From assembly GCA_049316905.1 (NCBI GenBank), contig JBMOJH010000026.1, positions 1 through 34,835 on the forward strand: 34,835 nt of DNA, written 5' to 3'. This DNA is from CAIPVR01 sp049316905 (GTDB lineage: Bacteria; Actinomycetota; Acidimicrobiia; Acidimicrobiales; Microtrichaceae). Below the pieces are notes generated by a model. That model searched no databases. It was not told where the DNA came from and saw only the letters and a list, made by a program, of their open reading frames with translations. The translations under genes were made by a program, and so were the position numbers. Each line of letters starts with the position of its first letter. Position 1 is the first letter of the stretch. This document shows positions 16,233 through 23,686 of the stretch, one piece after another.

Positions 16233-17075
16233 ATGTCGGGATCCGATGACGTCCGCGAGCAGCAACGGCAGACCTGGGACGAGTTCTCCCACGGGTGGGA
16301 GAAGTGGGACCGCCTCGTGCTCCCGATGCTCGAACCCGTGGGCGAGGAGATGCTCCGCCTGCTCCGGGTCCCTGGTGAGGCCCACCACCTCGACGTCGCA
16401 TCGGGGACCGGTGAGCCGGCGCTGACCATCGCCGAACGCACGCCGGACGGCCGTGTGGTGCTCACGGACCCGGCCGAGGGAATGGTCGACGTGGCCACCC
16501 GGAGCGCGGCCGCCCGGGGGATCCGCAACGTGGAGTTCCACGTCTGCGGCGCGGACGAGCTGCCCTTCGCGGATGCGACCTTCGACACCGTCAGCTGTCG
16601 GTTCGGCTTCATGTTCTTCCCCGACATCCCCGCGGCCGTGCGCGAGCTGCACCGGGTCCTGACGCCGGGTGGCCGGCTCTGCACCGCGGTGTGGGCCGGC
16701 CCCGACGGGAACCCCTGGGCCACGATCTCGATGGCGGCCATCGCCGCGGAGGTGGAGCTGCCGGCCGCATCGCCCGACGCGCCGGGGCTGTTCCGATGCG
16801 CCGCGCCCGGCGCGATCGGCGACATGCTCGTCGGGGCCGGTTTCCGGGACGTCGCGGAGGTCGACGTCCGCGCCCTGCTCGTCACGTCCTCGGCGGAGGA
16901 GTACTGGGAGTACATGACCGACGTCGCGGCACCGGTGATCGCCGGTCTGTCCCTTGTCGACGATGCGGCCCATGACCGCATCCGCGCCGCGGTCATCGAC
17001 GCGGCGGGGGCCTTCGAGGCCGACGGTCGACTGCAGCTCCCGATCCACGCCCGCTGCATCGTCGGGACCCGATAG
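16233..17075 (+). CDS. Class I SAM-dependent methyltransferase
   Basis: A 280-aa methyltransferase of the UbiE/Methyltransf_11 type. Motif I is LDVASGTGEPAL (about 53-64), the acidic loop is VLTDPAEGM, motif II is ADELPFADATFDTVSCRFGF and motif III is ELHRVLTPGGRLCTAVWAGP. It transfers a methyl group from S-adenosylmethionine to a small molecule of unknown identity; aromatic and quinone-like acceptors are common in this group. The N-terminal EQQRQTWDEFSHGWEKWDR is the usual helical lid. It stands alone on the plus strand, 142 bp after the amidohydrolase, and converges with the next gene. A weak hairpin lies in the 69-bp gap between them. Confidence 0.9.
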   Translation: MSGSDDVREQQRQTWDEFSHGWEKWDRLVLPMLEPVGEEMLRLLRVPGEAHHLDVASGTGEPALTIAERTPDGRVVLTDPAEGMVDVATRSAAARGIRNVEFHVCGADELPFADATFDTVSCRFGFMFFPDIPAAVRELHRVLTPGGRLCTAVWAGPDGNPWATISMAAIAAEVELPAASPDAPGLFRCAAPGAIGDMLVGAGFRDVAEVDVRALLVTSSAEEYWEYMTDVAAPVIAGLSLVDDAAHDRIRAAVIDAAGAFEADGRLQLPIHARCIVGTR

Positions 17076-17144
17076 GGCGGTGGTGGCGGACGCCGACGGC
17101 GACCGTCGCCTCCACCGGCGCGCGGGGCCGCCACGTGGTCCGGC

Positions 17145-18164
17145 TCAGGTGCCTGGGTCCCGCCCGGACACGGTTCCCGGCGCGCGGTCGAGCGAGTCGG
17201 CGGGTTCAGGTCGGTGGACGCCCCGTGGGTGCCACGCCAGGCCCTCGGACTCGCCCAGCGCGTCGGCGGCCAGCCAGATGATCGACAGCCACATCTCGGT
17301 GCCCTGGAGGCCGGGGGTGTCGTTGCCGCCGGGCTCGCCGGGGCCCGCGAACCCGAAGCCCTCGCCGTCGACCCACCGGCCGGTTGCCTCCTGCAGCAGT
17401 CGGCCCAGATGGTCGCGGACCTCGGCGCGCCGGTAGTCGACCTGCCGGAGACACAGCCACAGCGGGTGGACCACGTCGAGCACGTTGCACGCGTTGCGGT
17501 CCCGGTCGACGAACCAGCGGTGGTCGCGGGCGTGGGCGATCACGGTGTCGACCACCGCCTCGGGGCGGGGGAGCGGCATGCCGAACTGGGCGTAGGTGCC
17601 GCGCGTGAGGCGGTAGGAGCCGTTGACCGGCATCAGCCATCCCCAGGTGTCGTCCGGCTGCCCCCACGTGCCCGAGCGTCGGTCCTGGCGCGTCAGCAGC
17701 CACCCGAACAACGCCTCGAGCCCACGGGCGGATCCGTGGTGGCGGCGGTTCAGGTAGGCCGCGGTCCCGAGGAAGTCGACCCAGGATCCCGCGGACCACG
17801 CCAGTGTCGCCCACGGCAGCCCGTCGAGGCGTGCGAGCAGCTCGCCGTCGGACAGGTCCTCCACCACATGCACCGGGTGCGACGGCGCACCACCGAGCAC
17901 CTCGAGCGCGTAGCCGACCGACAGCACGCCGTAGTGGTGGTACTCGGCGAACAGGCGCATCTCGAGCGGATCGTCGGGGATGCCCTCGGCTGGATCGGCG
18001 AACAGGCCCGTGACCGGGTCCTGCAGCTCCCGGAGGTGGGCGATCCAGGCGGCCTGGTCGCCGAGCGCATCGGGTGCGCCGAACGCCGCGGCGATCTCCA
18101 CGGCGTCGCAGCGTCCGCGGGTGGTGGGCGGCGCGTCCGGGCGGTCGAGGTAGCCGGAGGACAC
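17145..18164 (-). CDS. Protein of unknown function, possible alpha/alpha-toroid fold
   Basis: A 339-aa protein I do not recognise. It is rich in Trp, Asp and Gly. It has repeated segments of the form LQDPVTGLF, TRQDRRSGTWGQPDD and GFGFAGPGEPGG, each followed by a hydrophobic helix (ARGLEALFGWLLT, EMWLSIIWLAADALG). Such spacing resembles alpha/alpha-toroid proteins (terpenoid cyclase or glycan-processing superfamilies), but no DxDD or other cyclase motif is present, so this is a fold guess only. Cytoplasmic by lack of a signal peptide. The GTG at 18164 directly follows an in-frame TGA, so the gene cannot start further upstream; no ribosome site is visible. It stands between the methyltransferase and the crotonase, with no clear partner. 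Confidence 0.75.
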   Translation of the reverse strand: MSSGYLDRPDAPPTTRGRCDAVEIAAAFGAPDALGDQAAWIAHLRELQDPVTGLFADPAEGIPDDPLEMRLFAEYHHYGVLSVGYALEVLGGAPSHPVHVVEDLSDGELLARLDGLPWATLAWSAGSWVDFLGTAAYLNRRHHGSARGLEALFGWLLTRQDRRSGTWGQPDDTWGWLMPVNGSYRLTRGTYAQFGMPLPRPEAVVDTVIAHARDHRWFVDRDRNACNVLDVVHPLWLCLRQVDYRRAEVRDHLGRLLQEATGRWVDGEGFGFAGPGEPGGNDTPGLQGTEMWLSIIWLAADALGESEGLAWHPRGVHRPEPADSLDRAPGTVSGRDPGT

Positions 18165-18290
18165 TCACAGTTGGTACGCGGTGGGCGACGCCATGCTGCT
18201 GCGCGCCACTCACGACACGACGGTGAGGTCGCCTACACCGAGCAGGGGGAGTTCCGGCTCGATTCACTCACGCCGTCGGCCTGAGGTCTC

Positions 18291-18332
18291 CTCACGGGGC
18301 GACACTCACGGGGCGACACTCACGGGGCGACA
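18291..18332 (+). repeat. Three perfect 14-bp tandem repeats
   Basis: The unit CTCACGGGGCGACA occurs three times head to tail without a mismatch, at 18291, 18305 and 18319. It lies in the 223-bp gap between the divergent hypothetical gene and the crotonase, 43 bp before the predicted crotonase -10. It may bind a regulator or may be a recent replication-slippage expansion. The rest of the gap shows no gene. Confidence 0.9.
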
Positions 18333-18374
18333 CGGAAGGTCGGCCGGGGCGGAACGGGCCCGACCGGTGCCCAC

Positions 18375-18380
18375 TACGCT
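18375..18380 (+). promoter_or_regulatory. -10 element for leaderless crotonase mRNA
   Basis: TACGCT ends exactly seven bases before the ATG at 18388, and no ribosome-binding sequence lies between. This matches other leaderless starts in the window. No good -35 is present at 17 bp. Confidence 0.5.
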
Positions 18381-18387
18381 CGCCCGG

Positions 18388-19209
18388 ATGTCGGAGTACG
18401 AGACCCTGCTGGTGTCCATCAGTGACGGCGTGGCCACGGTCACCCTCAACCGTCCCGAGGTCCGCAACGCGGTCAACCAGCGGATGCAGGACGAGATGCG
18501 GGAGCTCTGGACGTCGTTCCGCTACGACGACGACGTCCGCTGCGTGGTGCTCACCGGTGCCGGCCACTCCTTCTGCACGGGGATCGACCGCGGCGAGGCC
18601 ATCTCGGAGGAGAACAACGCGGCCATGGCGGAGGGCAACCTCCCGGGCTACCCCACGCCGTGGATGTACGACGACCCCGGCCGCGACCTCGGCCCGAAGA
18701 GCTGTGACCTGTGGAAGCCGGTCATCGCCGCGGTGAACGGAATGGCCTGTGGCGGCGCCTTCTACATGCTGGGGGAGACCGAGTTCATCATCGCCTCCGA
18801 CGACGCCACGTTCTTCGACCCCCACGTGACCTACGGGATGACGGCAGCCTTCGAGCCCATCCAGATGCTGTCGAAGATGCCGTTCCCCGAGGTCATGCGG
18901 ATGTCGCTCATGGGCGTGCACGAGCGCATCTCCGCGGAGCGCGCCCGGGAGGTGGGCCTCGTGACCGAGGTGGTCCCACGCGACGACCTGCTCGAGCGCG
19001 CCACGGCCGTGGCCCGGGTCATCGCCGACTCCCCGCCGCTGGTGGTCCAGGGGACCATGCGGGCGCTCTGGACGGCGTTCGACACGTCCCGGTCGCAGGC
19101 CATCGACCTGGCGAACCTCTTCACCCGGATCGGGTCCGACGCCGCGGCGTTCCGGGCGGGCCAGGAACGCTTCGCCTCCGGTGAGCGCCCGCAGTGGTGG
19201 GTGCGCTGA
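18388..19209 (+). CDS. Enoyl-CoA hydratase/isomerase family protein
   Basis: A 273-aa crotonase-fold protein, of usual length and with normal domain order. LNRPEVRNAV (about 19-28) is the CoA-binding start; the oxyanion-hole segments are SFCTGIDRG and NGMACGGAFYMLGE. The usual catalytic glutamates of hydratases are not clearly aligned (the second region reads DPHVTYGMTAAFEP), so it may be an isomerase, a hydrolase or a hydratase with a different mechanism. The C-terminal helical domain is present and complete. The mRNA is probably leaderless. It precedes the P450 by 156 bp, with an operator-bearing promoter between, so they are likely separate transcripts of one pathway. Confidence 0.9.
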   Translation: MSEYETLLVSISDGVATVTLNRPEVRNAVNQRMQDEMRELWTSFRYDDDVRCVVLTGAGHSFCTGIDRGEAISEENNAAMAEGNLPGYPTPWMYDDPGRDLGPKSCDLWKPVIAAVNGMACGGAFYMLGETEFIIASDDATFFDPHVTYGMTAAFEPIQMLSKMPFPEVMRMSLMGVHERISAERAREVGLVTEVVPRDDLLERATAVARVIADSPPLVVQGTMRALWTAFDTSRSQAIDLANLFTRIGSDAAAFRAGQERFASGERPQWWVR

Positions 19210-19269
19210 CGCGAACCCGCCACCAGCGCCCGTCGGGGCGTGCCCGGGACCTGCTGCGCCGGGCGCTGC

Positions 19270-19288
19270 TAACGTGACGCCGATGTCA
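19270..19288 (+). promoter_or_regulatory. -10 fused to TGAC-N6-GTCA operator (P450)
   Basis: TAACGT (19270-19275) shares its last T with TGAC-GCCGAT-GTCA (19275-19288). Two similar units lie at 23641-23659 and 29745-29763. Shared pattern: CTA-N3-TGAC-N6-GTCAG. The -10 ends seven bases before the ATG at 19283, giving a leaderless start for the 28-codon ORF. Confidence 0.6.
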
Positions 19289-19369
19289 GAAACCGTGGTC
19301 CCCGTGCCACCCGGCCGTCCGGTGCGGCGAGCGGGAACCGCCACGGCACCCCGACGCGAGGACCCATGA
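19283..19369 (+). CDS. 28-aa leader ORF coupled to P450
   Basis: A short ORF starting MSETVVPVPPG, rich in Pro, Val and Arg and ending REDP. It begins at an ATG seven bases after the -10 TAACGT, so it would be the first codon of a leaderless mRNA. Its TGA stop overlaps the P450 ATG by four bases (ATGA). Such an arrangement would couple P450 translation to this ORF, since the P450 itself has only a weak ribosome site. It may have no function as a peptide. No known family is recognised. Confidence 0.45.
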   Translation: MSETVVPVPPGRPVRRAGTATAPRREDP

Positions 19370-20595
19370 TGGACCCCACCGAAGCCGTCGACGTCGCCAA
19401 GGGCGAGGCCAACCCGTACCTGCCGTGGGTTGCGTCGGACCCGGAGCCCTTCTACGACCAGCTCCGCTCGCAGTGTCCGGTCGCCGGGATGAGCGGCATG
19501 GCCGAGCTCGGGGTCAACGTCCACATCGTGAGCCGCTACGAGGACGTGCGCTGGGCCCTCCGCAACCCCGACATCTTCAGCTCCGACCTCGTGGCGGTGG
19601 ACATCGGCCAGGACCGGCCGCTCATCCCGCTCCAGATCGACCCGCCCGAGCACGCGACCTATCGCCGGGTCATCGACCCCACGGTCGGCCCGCGGGAGGT
19701 CGCCGGGCTCGAGCCGGGCATCCGGCAGGTGGTCGGCGAGGTCATGGACGAGTTCCTCGACCGCGGCTCGGTCGACGCCCACGCCGAGTTCACCGTGCCG
19801 CTCCCGTGCACGGTGTTCCTCAGCGCCACCGGGCTGCCGATCGAGGAACTCCCCACGTTCCTCCGCTGGAAGGACGAGATCATCCGGCCCGGTGGCGGCA
19901 TGCTCGACGCCGAGGAGGCCACGGCCCGGCGCCACGCGGCCGGCCGGGAGCTCTACGACTACTTCGAGCAGGTGCTGGTCGACCGGCGCCGCAACCTCGG
20001 TGACGACCTGATCAGCCGCTTCCTCACCACCGAGACCGACGGCCGCACGATGTCGCACGAAGAGATGCTGGACATCTGCTTCCTGTTCATCCTCGCCGGG
20101 CTCGACACGGTGACCTCCACGCTGGACTGCTCGCTCGCCTACCTCGCCCGCCATCCCGAGCACCGGCGGCGTCTCGTCGAGGACCCGTCGACGGTGGGCC
20201 CGGTGGTCGAGGAGCTCCTCCGTCGGGAGACGCCGGTCATGCAGATCATCCGCGTCGTCGCCAAGCCCACCGAGCTGCACGGTGTGCGGATGGAGCCGGG
20301 CGAGACGGTCATCCTGATGCTCGGCTCCGCCAACACCGACCCCGACGAGTTCGGTCCGACCGCAGGGGAGTTCGATCCCGACCGGTCCGCCAACCGCCAC
20401 CTCGCGTTCGGGGGCGGCCCGCACCGTTGCCTCGGTTCCCACCTCGCCCGGCTCGAGCTCCAGGTGGCGCTCGAGGAGTGGCACCGTCGGATCCCCGACT
20501 ACGACCTCGCCGAAGGGGCCGAGCTGGCCTACTCGCCCGGCATCCGCGAGATCGAGCGGCTGCCGCTGGTGTTCCCGGTTCCAGCGGGGGGCTGA
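19366..20595 (+). CDS. Cytochrome P450
   Basis: A 409-aa soluble bacterial P450, normal in length. I-helix oxygen-binding motif A244-G-L-D-T248; ExxR motif E283-L-L-R286; heme-binding loop F348-G-G-G-P-H-R-C355-L-G, with C355 as the iron ligand. The substrate, probably a hydrophobic terpenoid, steroid or fatty acid, is oxidised with electrons delivered by the ferredoxin encoded five bases downstream. ATG at 19366 and ATG at 19369 are both possible; the first overlaps the leader ORF stop. The CYP family cannot be assigned reliably by eye. It may share regulation with the copper amine oxidase branch and the crotonase at 29792 through the TGAC-N6-GTCA motif. Confidence 0.95.
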   Translation: MMDPTEAVDVAKGEANPYLPWVASDPEPFYDQLRSQCPVAGMSGMAELGVNVHIVSRYEDVRWALRNPDIFSSDLVAVDIGQDRPLIPLQIDPPEHATYRRVIDPTVGPREVAGLEPGIRQVVGEVMDEFLDRGSVDAHAEFTVPLPCTVFLSATGLPIEELPTFLRWKDEIIRPGGGMLDAEEATARRHAAGRELYDYFEQVLVDRRRNLGDDLISRFLTTETDGRTMSHEEMLDICFLFILAGLDTVTSTLDCSLAYLARHPEHRRRLVEDPSTVGPVVEELLRRETPVMQIIRVVAKPTELHGVRMEPGETVILMLGSANTDPDEFGPTAGEFDPDRSANRHLAFGGGPHRCLGSHLARLELQVALEEWHRRIPDYDLAEGAELAYSPGIREIERLPLVFPVPAGG

Positions 20596-20600
20596 GGTCG

Positions 20601-20792
20601 GTGCGCATCCGCCTCGACCCCGACGCCTGCGTGGGCCACGGCCGCTGCTACGTGCTCGATCCGGAGCACTTCGCCCCCGACGACCTGGGCCACTGCGAGG
20701 TGCTGCGCGCGGAGGCCCCCGCCGAGGCCACCGATCAGGTCCGTCGTGCCGTGGACGCCTGCCCGGAGGGCGCCCTCACCCTCGAGGACTGA
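20601..20792 (+). CDS. [3Fe-4S] ferredoxin, P450 redox partner
   Basis: A 63-aa ferredoxin. Cluster ligands are C10-V-G-H-G-R-C16 and C54-P; H13 stands where a fourth cysteine would be in [4Fe-4S] types, the mark of actinobacterial single [3Fe-4S] ferredoxins. C32 lies outside the motif. It passes single electrons from a reductase, not encoded here, to the P450. The GTG start at 20601 is five bases after the P450 stop, with GAGG just before. Acidic overall, as usual for docking on the basic proximal face of a P450. It converges with the copper amine oxidase, leaving a gap of only ten bases. Confidence 0.93.
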   Translation: MRIRLDPDACVGHGRCYVLDPEHFAPDDLGHCEVLRAEAPAEATDQVRRAVDACPEGALTLED

Positions 20793-20802
20793 AGCGGCGG
20801 CC

Positions 20803-22797
20803 TCAGCCGCCGCAACAGCCGGCGTCGGATCCGGCTCCCGCGTCGGCCCCGTCCTCGGCCTCGCCGGGGACGTGACACGGGCCCTCAGGGGAAGGGGGCA
20901 CGTCGAGGGCCGGGTTCCGCTCGAAGAAGCCGTACGGCACGAGCAGGAAGCCGGTGTACTCCACCGGCATCACCGGCCAGTCCTCCGGGCGCGGGAGGTG
21001 GGTGACGCCGAACGTGTACCAGAGCACCACGTCGGTGCCGTCGAGGTCACGGTCCTGTGCCGTCCAGTCCGGGAGCCCGGCACCCCCCTCGTGCTGGTTC
21101 GGGAAGTCGCCGGCGGCCCGTCGCTCGTCCGGGTGGTAGGGCGTGACCCAGAGGTTGTGCCGGGCGAAGCCGGCACGCCGCCCGACGGAGGACTCGGGGT
21201 GGGCCAACAGCGTGGGGGTGGCCATCGTGGGCACGAGCTTGTACCCCACGGGCCGCCCCACGTGGTTCAGCCGGTCGGGGTTCACCACCCGCCACGCCCG
21301 GCTGGTGCGCGGGTCGGTGTCGCGCTGCGCGATCGACTCGCGGTCGAGCACCGTCACGCGGGGCCGGAACGCGTTGCCCCACGGGTTGTCCGGGCCCATC
21401 GGGAGGACCTCCGCCTCCACCTCCTCGACCCGGTTGTTCGTTCCGTCCACGTCGAGGTCGAGCCGGGCGCAGAACATGTGCTGGTGCACCGGTGCCGCGA
21501 GCCCGGGGGCGATCGGGTTCGCGAACGGGGACTCGCCGCCGACGGGGAGCCCCTGGGTGGAGAGGATGCCGGTGAGCTTCACCTCGAGCTGGATGTTGCC
21601 GTCGAGGTACAGGTACCAGAAGAACCCGTACTCGTAGTTCCCGACCGTGGCGATGTGGCTGATCACCAACCGGCGGCTGCGGCGCACCTCGGCCCGACCG
21701 GTCAGGAGGTCCACGTGCTTCCAGCCGATGCCGTAGTCCTCCTCGTGCATGCAGATGGCGTTCGGGACCACCCAGGGCTCGCCCTGCTCAGTGGCCATCG
21801 TGACGTCGGTGTAGTGGATGACGCCCAGGCAGTCGCAGCCGAGGGTGAGCGACTGGGTCATCCGTCCGAGTCCCCACTCGCCGGCGTCGAAGGCGTTCTT
21901 CCAGCCCTGCACCTCGCCCGGGTCACCGTAGGGGACGACCATCTCCGAGATCGACGCCCGGTGCAGCACCGACCGCTCCCGCTCGCCGCCGTCGGGCGCG
22001 GTGTCGGTGTAGGTGACCTGGTGCAGGACCAGCCCCTCGTAGGGGTCCCAGCCGAGCCGCAGCGACCACTTCTGCCAACGGACGAGGTTGTCCTCCACGG
22101 CGAAGCTCGGGCCCTCGGGCTGGAGGATCGAGATGGGCCGCAGGTCGGTGCGCAGCGGCCCGACGTGCTCCGACGTGTAGCGGGCACCCTGCGGGGCGAG
22201 CGGGATTGGGTCGGTGGCGGGGGGTGCGTGGTCGATGACCTCGAGCACCTCGCCGGTGCCGAGGTCGGCGTGCACGATCAGGCCCTCGATCGGCCGTGCG
22301 TAGCCGTTGTCGTCGGCGGTCTCCCGCAGGAACGAGATGCACCGGGCGATGCGCCGGCCCTCCTCCACCCCGTAGCCGAAGGATCCCGCGGGCCAGGGGT
22401 CGATCTGCACGTGGGTGAGGTCGGTGATGCCCCGGCGGGCGAGCGCCGCGCGGTACTCGGGGTGCTCGGTGCAGGCAACCATCACCATGAAGGACTCGCC
22501 CATCAGCAGCGCCGGCCGCATCCCCTCGATCACCCGGCGCCCGACCACCTCCCTACGGGTCACCGAGACGAGCAGTTCCACCATCGTCAGCTCGGGGCCG
22601 GGCACCACGAGTGCCGTCACGCGGCGCTCCACCGCGTCACCCGGCCGCCAGGTGGCCAACTCGTCCTTGTCGGGCTCCGCGAGGAGGATGTGGGCGATCG
22701 AGCAACCCTCCGGGAGCTCGCCCGCCGCGTCGAGCACCTCGCGGGCGGTGGTGACCTCCTCCGGGGTGAGGAGGCTCAGCGGGTGGACGGCGCTCAT
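20803..22797 (-). CDS. Copper amine oxidase (primary-amine oxidase)
   Basis: A 664-aa topaquinone-dependent copper amine oxidase, which oxidises primary amines to aldehydes with release of ammonia and hydrogen peroxide. The cofactor motif is N387-Y388-E-Y, with Y388 as topaquinone precursor. The probable base is D304 (NAFDAGEWG). Copper ligands are H438-Q-H440 and H600. N2 and N3 domains occupy the first 220 residues. The C-terminus is unusual: after the barrel come acidic and glycine-rich residues ending DAGCCGG, with a further Cys at 641. No signal peptide is seen. It begins within the stop codon of the upstream SDR (four-base overlap), so the pair is one operon. The amine substrate is unknown. 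Confidence 0.93.
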   Translation of the reverse strand: MSAVHPLSLLTPEEVTTAREVLDAAGELPEGCSIAHILLAEPDKDELATWRPGDAVERRVTALVVPGPELTMVELLVSVTRREVVGRRVIEGMRPALLMGESFMVMVACTEHPEYRAALARRGITDLTHVQIDPWPAGSFGYGVEEGRRIARCISFLRETADDNGYARPIEGLIVHADLGTGEVLEVIDHAPPATDPIPLAPQGARYTSEHVGPLRTDLRPISILQPEGPSFAVEDNLVRWQKWSLRLGWDPYEGLVLHQVTYTDTAPDGGERERSVLHRASISEMVVPYGDPGEVQGWKNAFDAGEWGLGRMTQSLTLGCDCLGVIHYTDVTMATEQGEPWVVPNAICMHEEDYGIGWKHVDLLTGRAEVRRSRRLVISHIATVGNYEYGFFWYLYLDGNIQLEVKLTGILSTQGLPVGGESPFANPIAPGLAAPVHQHMFCARLDLDVDGTNNRVEEVEAEVLPMGPDNPWGNAFRPRVTVLDRESIAQRDTDPRTSRAWRVVNPDRLNHVGRPVGYKLVPTMATPTLLAHPESSVGRRAGFARHNLWVTPYHPDERRAAGDFPNQHEGGAGLPDWTAQDRDLDGTDVVLWYTFGVTHLPRPEDWPVMPVEYTGFLLVPYGFFERNPALDVPPSPEGPCHVPGEAEDGADAGAGSDAGCCGG

Positions 22798-23624
22798 GAC
22801 GGGGCTCCCGGTGGGTCGGGCAGCGGACTCCCGAGCGCCGCCAGGCGCCCCTGCGTGTACTCGACCGAGCCCCGGAGGAACCCGTCGAGGTCGCGCGCCT
22901 TCACCGGCGGCAGGTCGCGGAACCACTCGGGCACGAAGGTCTCGGTGGCGCCGGATTCGAGCGCGCCGATCACGGCGTCGACGATCGCGGTGGGCGGCAA
23001 CGGTTCGATGTCGCTCAGCGACGGGTCGTTGTCGGGCAGCTCGAACAGTTCGGTGCTCAGCACGCCGGGCTGCACCACGTGCACCCCGACGGGCACGCCG
23101 GCCACCCCGAGGTCCACCCGCAGGCCCTCCGCGTACGCCGTGATCGCCGCCTTCGACGCCGAGTAGACGGCCTCGTTCGGCGGTGCCAGCCGGGCGGCGA
23201 CCGAGCCGATCATCACCACGTGGCCACTGCTCGCGGCGAGGTCCGCCAGCAGCGCCGTGGTGAGGCGGATGGGTGACTCGACGTTGAGGCGCAGGACCTC
23301 TGCGACCTCGTCGGCGCGGTGCTGCCAGGCCCACCGGCGCTTGGGGATGCCGGCGTTGTTGACGAGCACGTCCATGCCGCCGAGTTCGTCGGTGACACGC
23401 CGGGCGAACCCGTCGATCCCGTCGAGGTCCGCGAGGTCCACCGTCCAGGACCGGCTCCCGGGGGAGTGCTCGCGGACCTGGGCCAGCACCTCGGCGAGCC
23501 GGTCGGCCCGCCGGGCGCACAGGCCCACGACGGCACCCCGCTCGGCCAGACCCACGGCCAGCGCGGCGCCGAGTCCCGATGACGCGCCCGTGACCAGTAC
23601 CCGTGCGCCGCTCGGATCGAACAT
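22794..23624 (-). CDS. Short-chain dehydrogenase/reductase (classical SDR)
   Basis: A 276-aa classical SDR. Cofactor motif T12-G-A-S-S-G-L-G19; N89-N-A-G; active-site S141, Y154 and K158 (YSASK). The Arg-rich stretch ARRADRL after the second strand suggests NADP. The ATG at 23624 is chosen because GGAGG lies five bases upstream; the GTG at 23630 is too close to it. It is cotranscribed with the copper amine oxidase and could process the aldehyde or its alcohol, which is inference. The divergent gene is a sulfatase, and a perfect 14-bp palindrome lies between them. Confidence 0.9.
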   Translation of the reverse strand: MFDPSGARVLVTGASSGLGAALAVGLAERGAVVGLCARRADRLAEVLAQVREHSPGSRSWTVDLADLDGIDGFARRVTDELGGMDVLVNNAGIPKRRWAWQHRADEVAEVLRLNVESPIRLTTALLADLAASSGHVVMIGSVAARLAPPNEAVYSASKAAITAYAEGLRVDLGVAGVPVGVHVVQPGVLSTELFELPDNDPSLSDIEPLPPTAIVDAVIGALESGATETFVPEWFRDLPPVKARDLDGFLRGSVEYTQGRLAALGSPLPDPPGAPS

Positions 23625-23640
23625 CGACACCTCCCGTTTC

Positions 23641-23659
23641 TGACGCCGGCGTCACCATA
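23641..23659 (-). promoter_or_regulatory. -10 fused to TGAC-N6-GTCA operator (SDR-amine oxidase)
   Basis: TGACGCCGGCGTCA (23641-23654) is a perfect 14-bp palindrome. On the minus strand TATGGT (23659-23654) shares its last T with it, and GTCAGAAAC follows, as at the P450 promoter. Its centre lies about 23 bp from the SDR start and about 39 bp from the divergent sulfatase start, so one protein could control both. Confidence 0.6.
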
Positions 23660-23686
23660 GGGCCCGGCGATGCGAGACTGCCCCCC

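Noticed and set aside
17214..18284. A 356-codon plus-strand ORF opposite the hypothetical gene
   Set aside because: Composition is repetitive Val/Gly/Arg without hydrophobic core patterns; the minus strand reads as a folded protein.
18291..18332. CRISPR-like repeat
   Set aside because: The three units are directly adjacent with no spacers and there are no cas genes.
20746..23166. An 806-codon plus-strand ORF opposite the amine oxidase and SDR
   Set aside because: It is a high-GC shadow frame: low-complexity Val/Gly/Arg/His composition and no motifs, while the minus-strand proteins have complete active sites.
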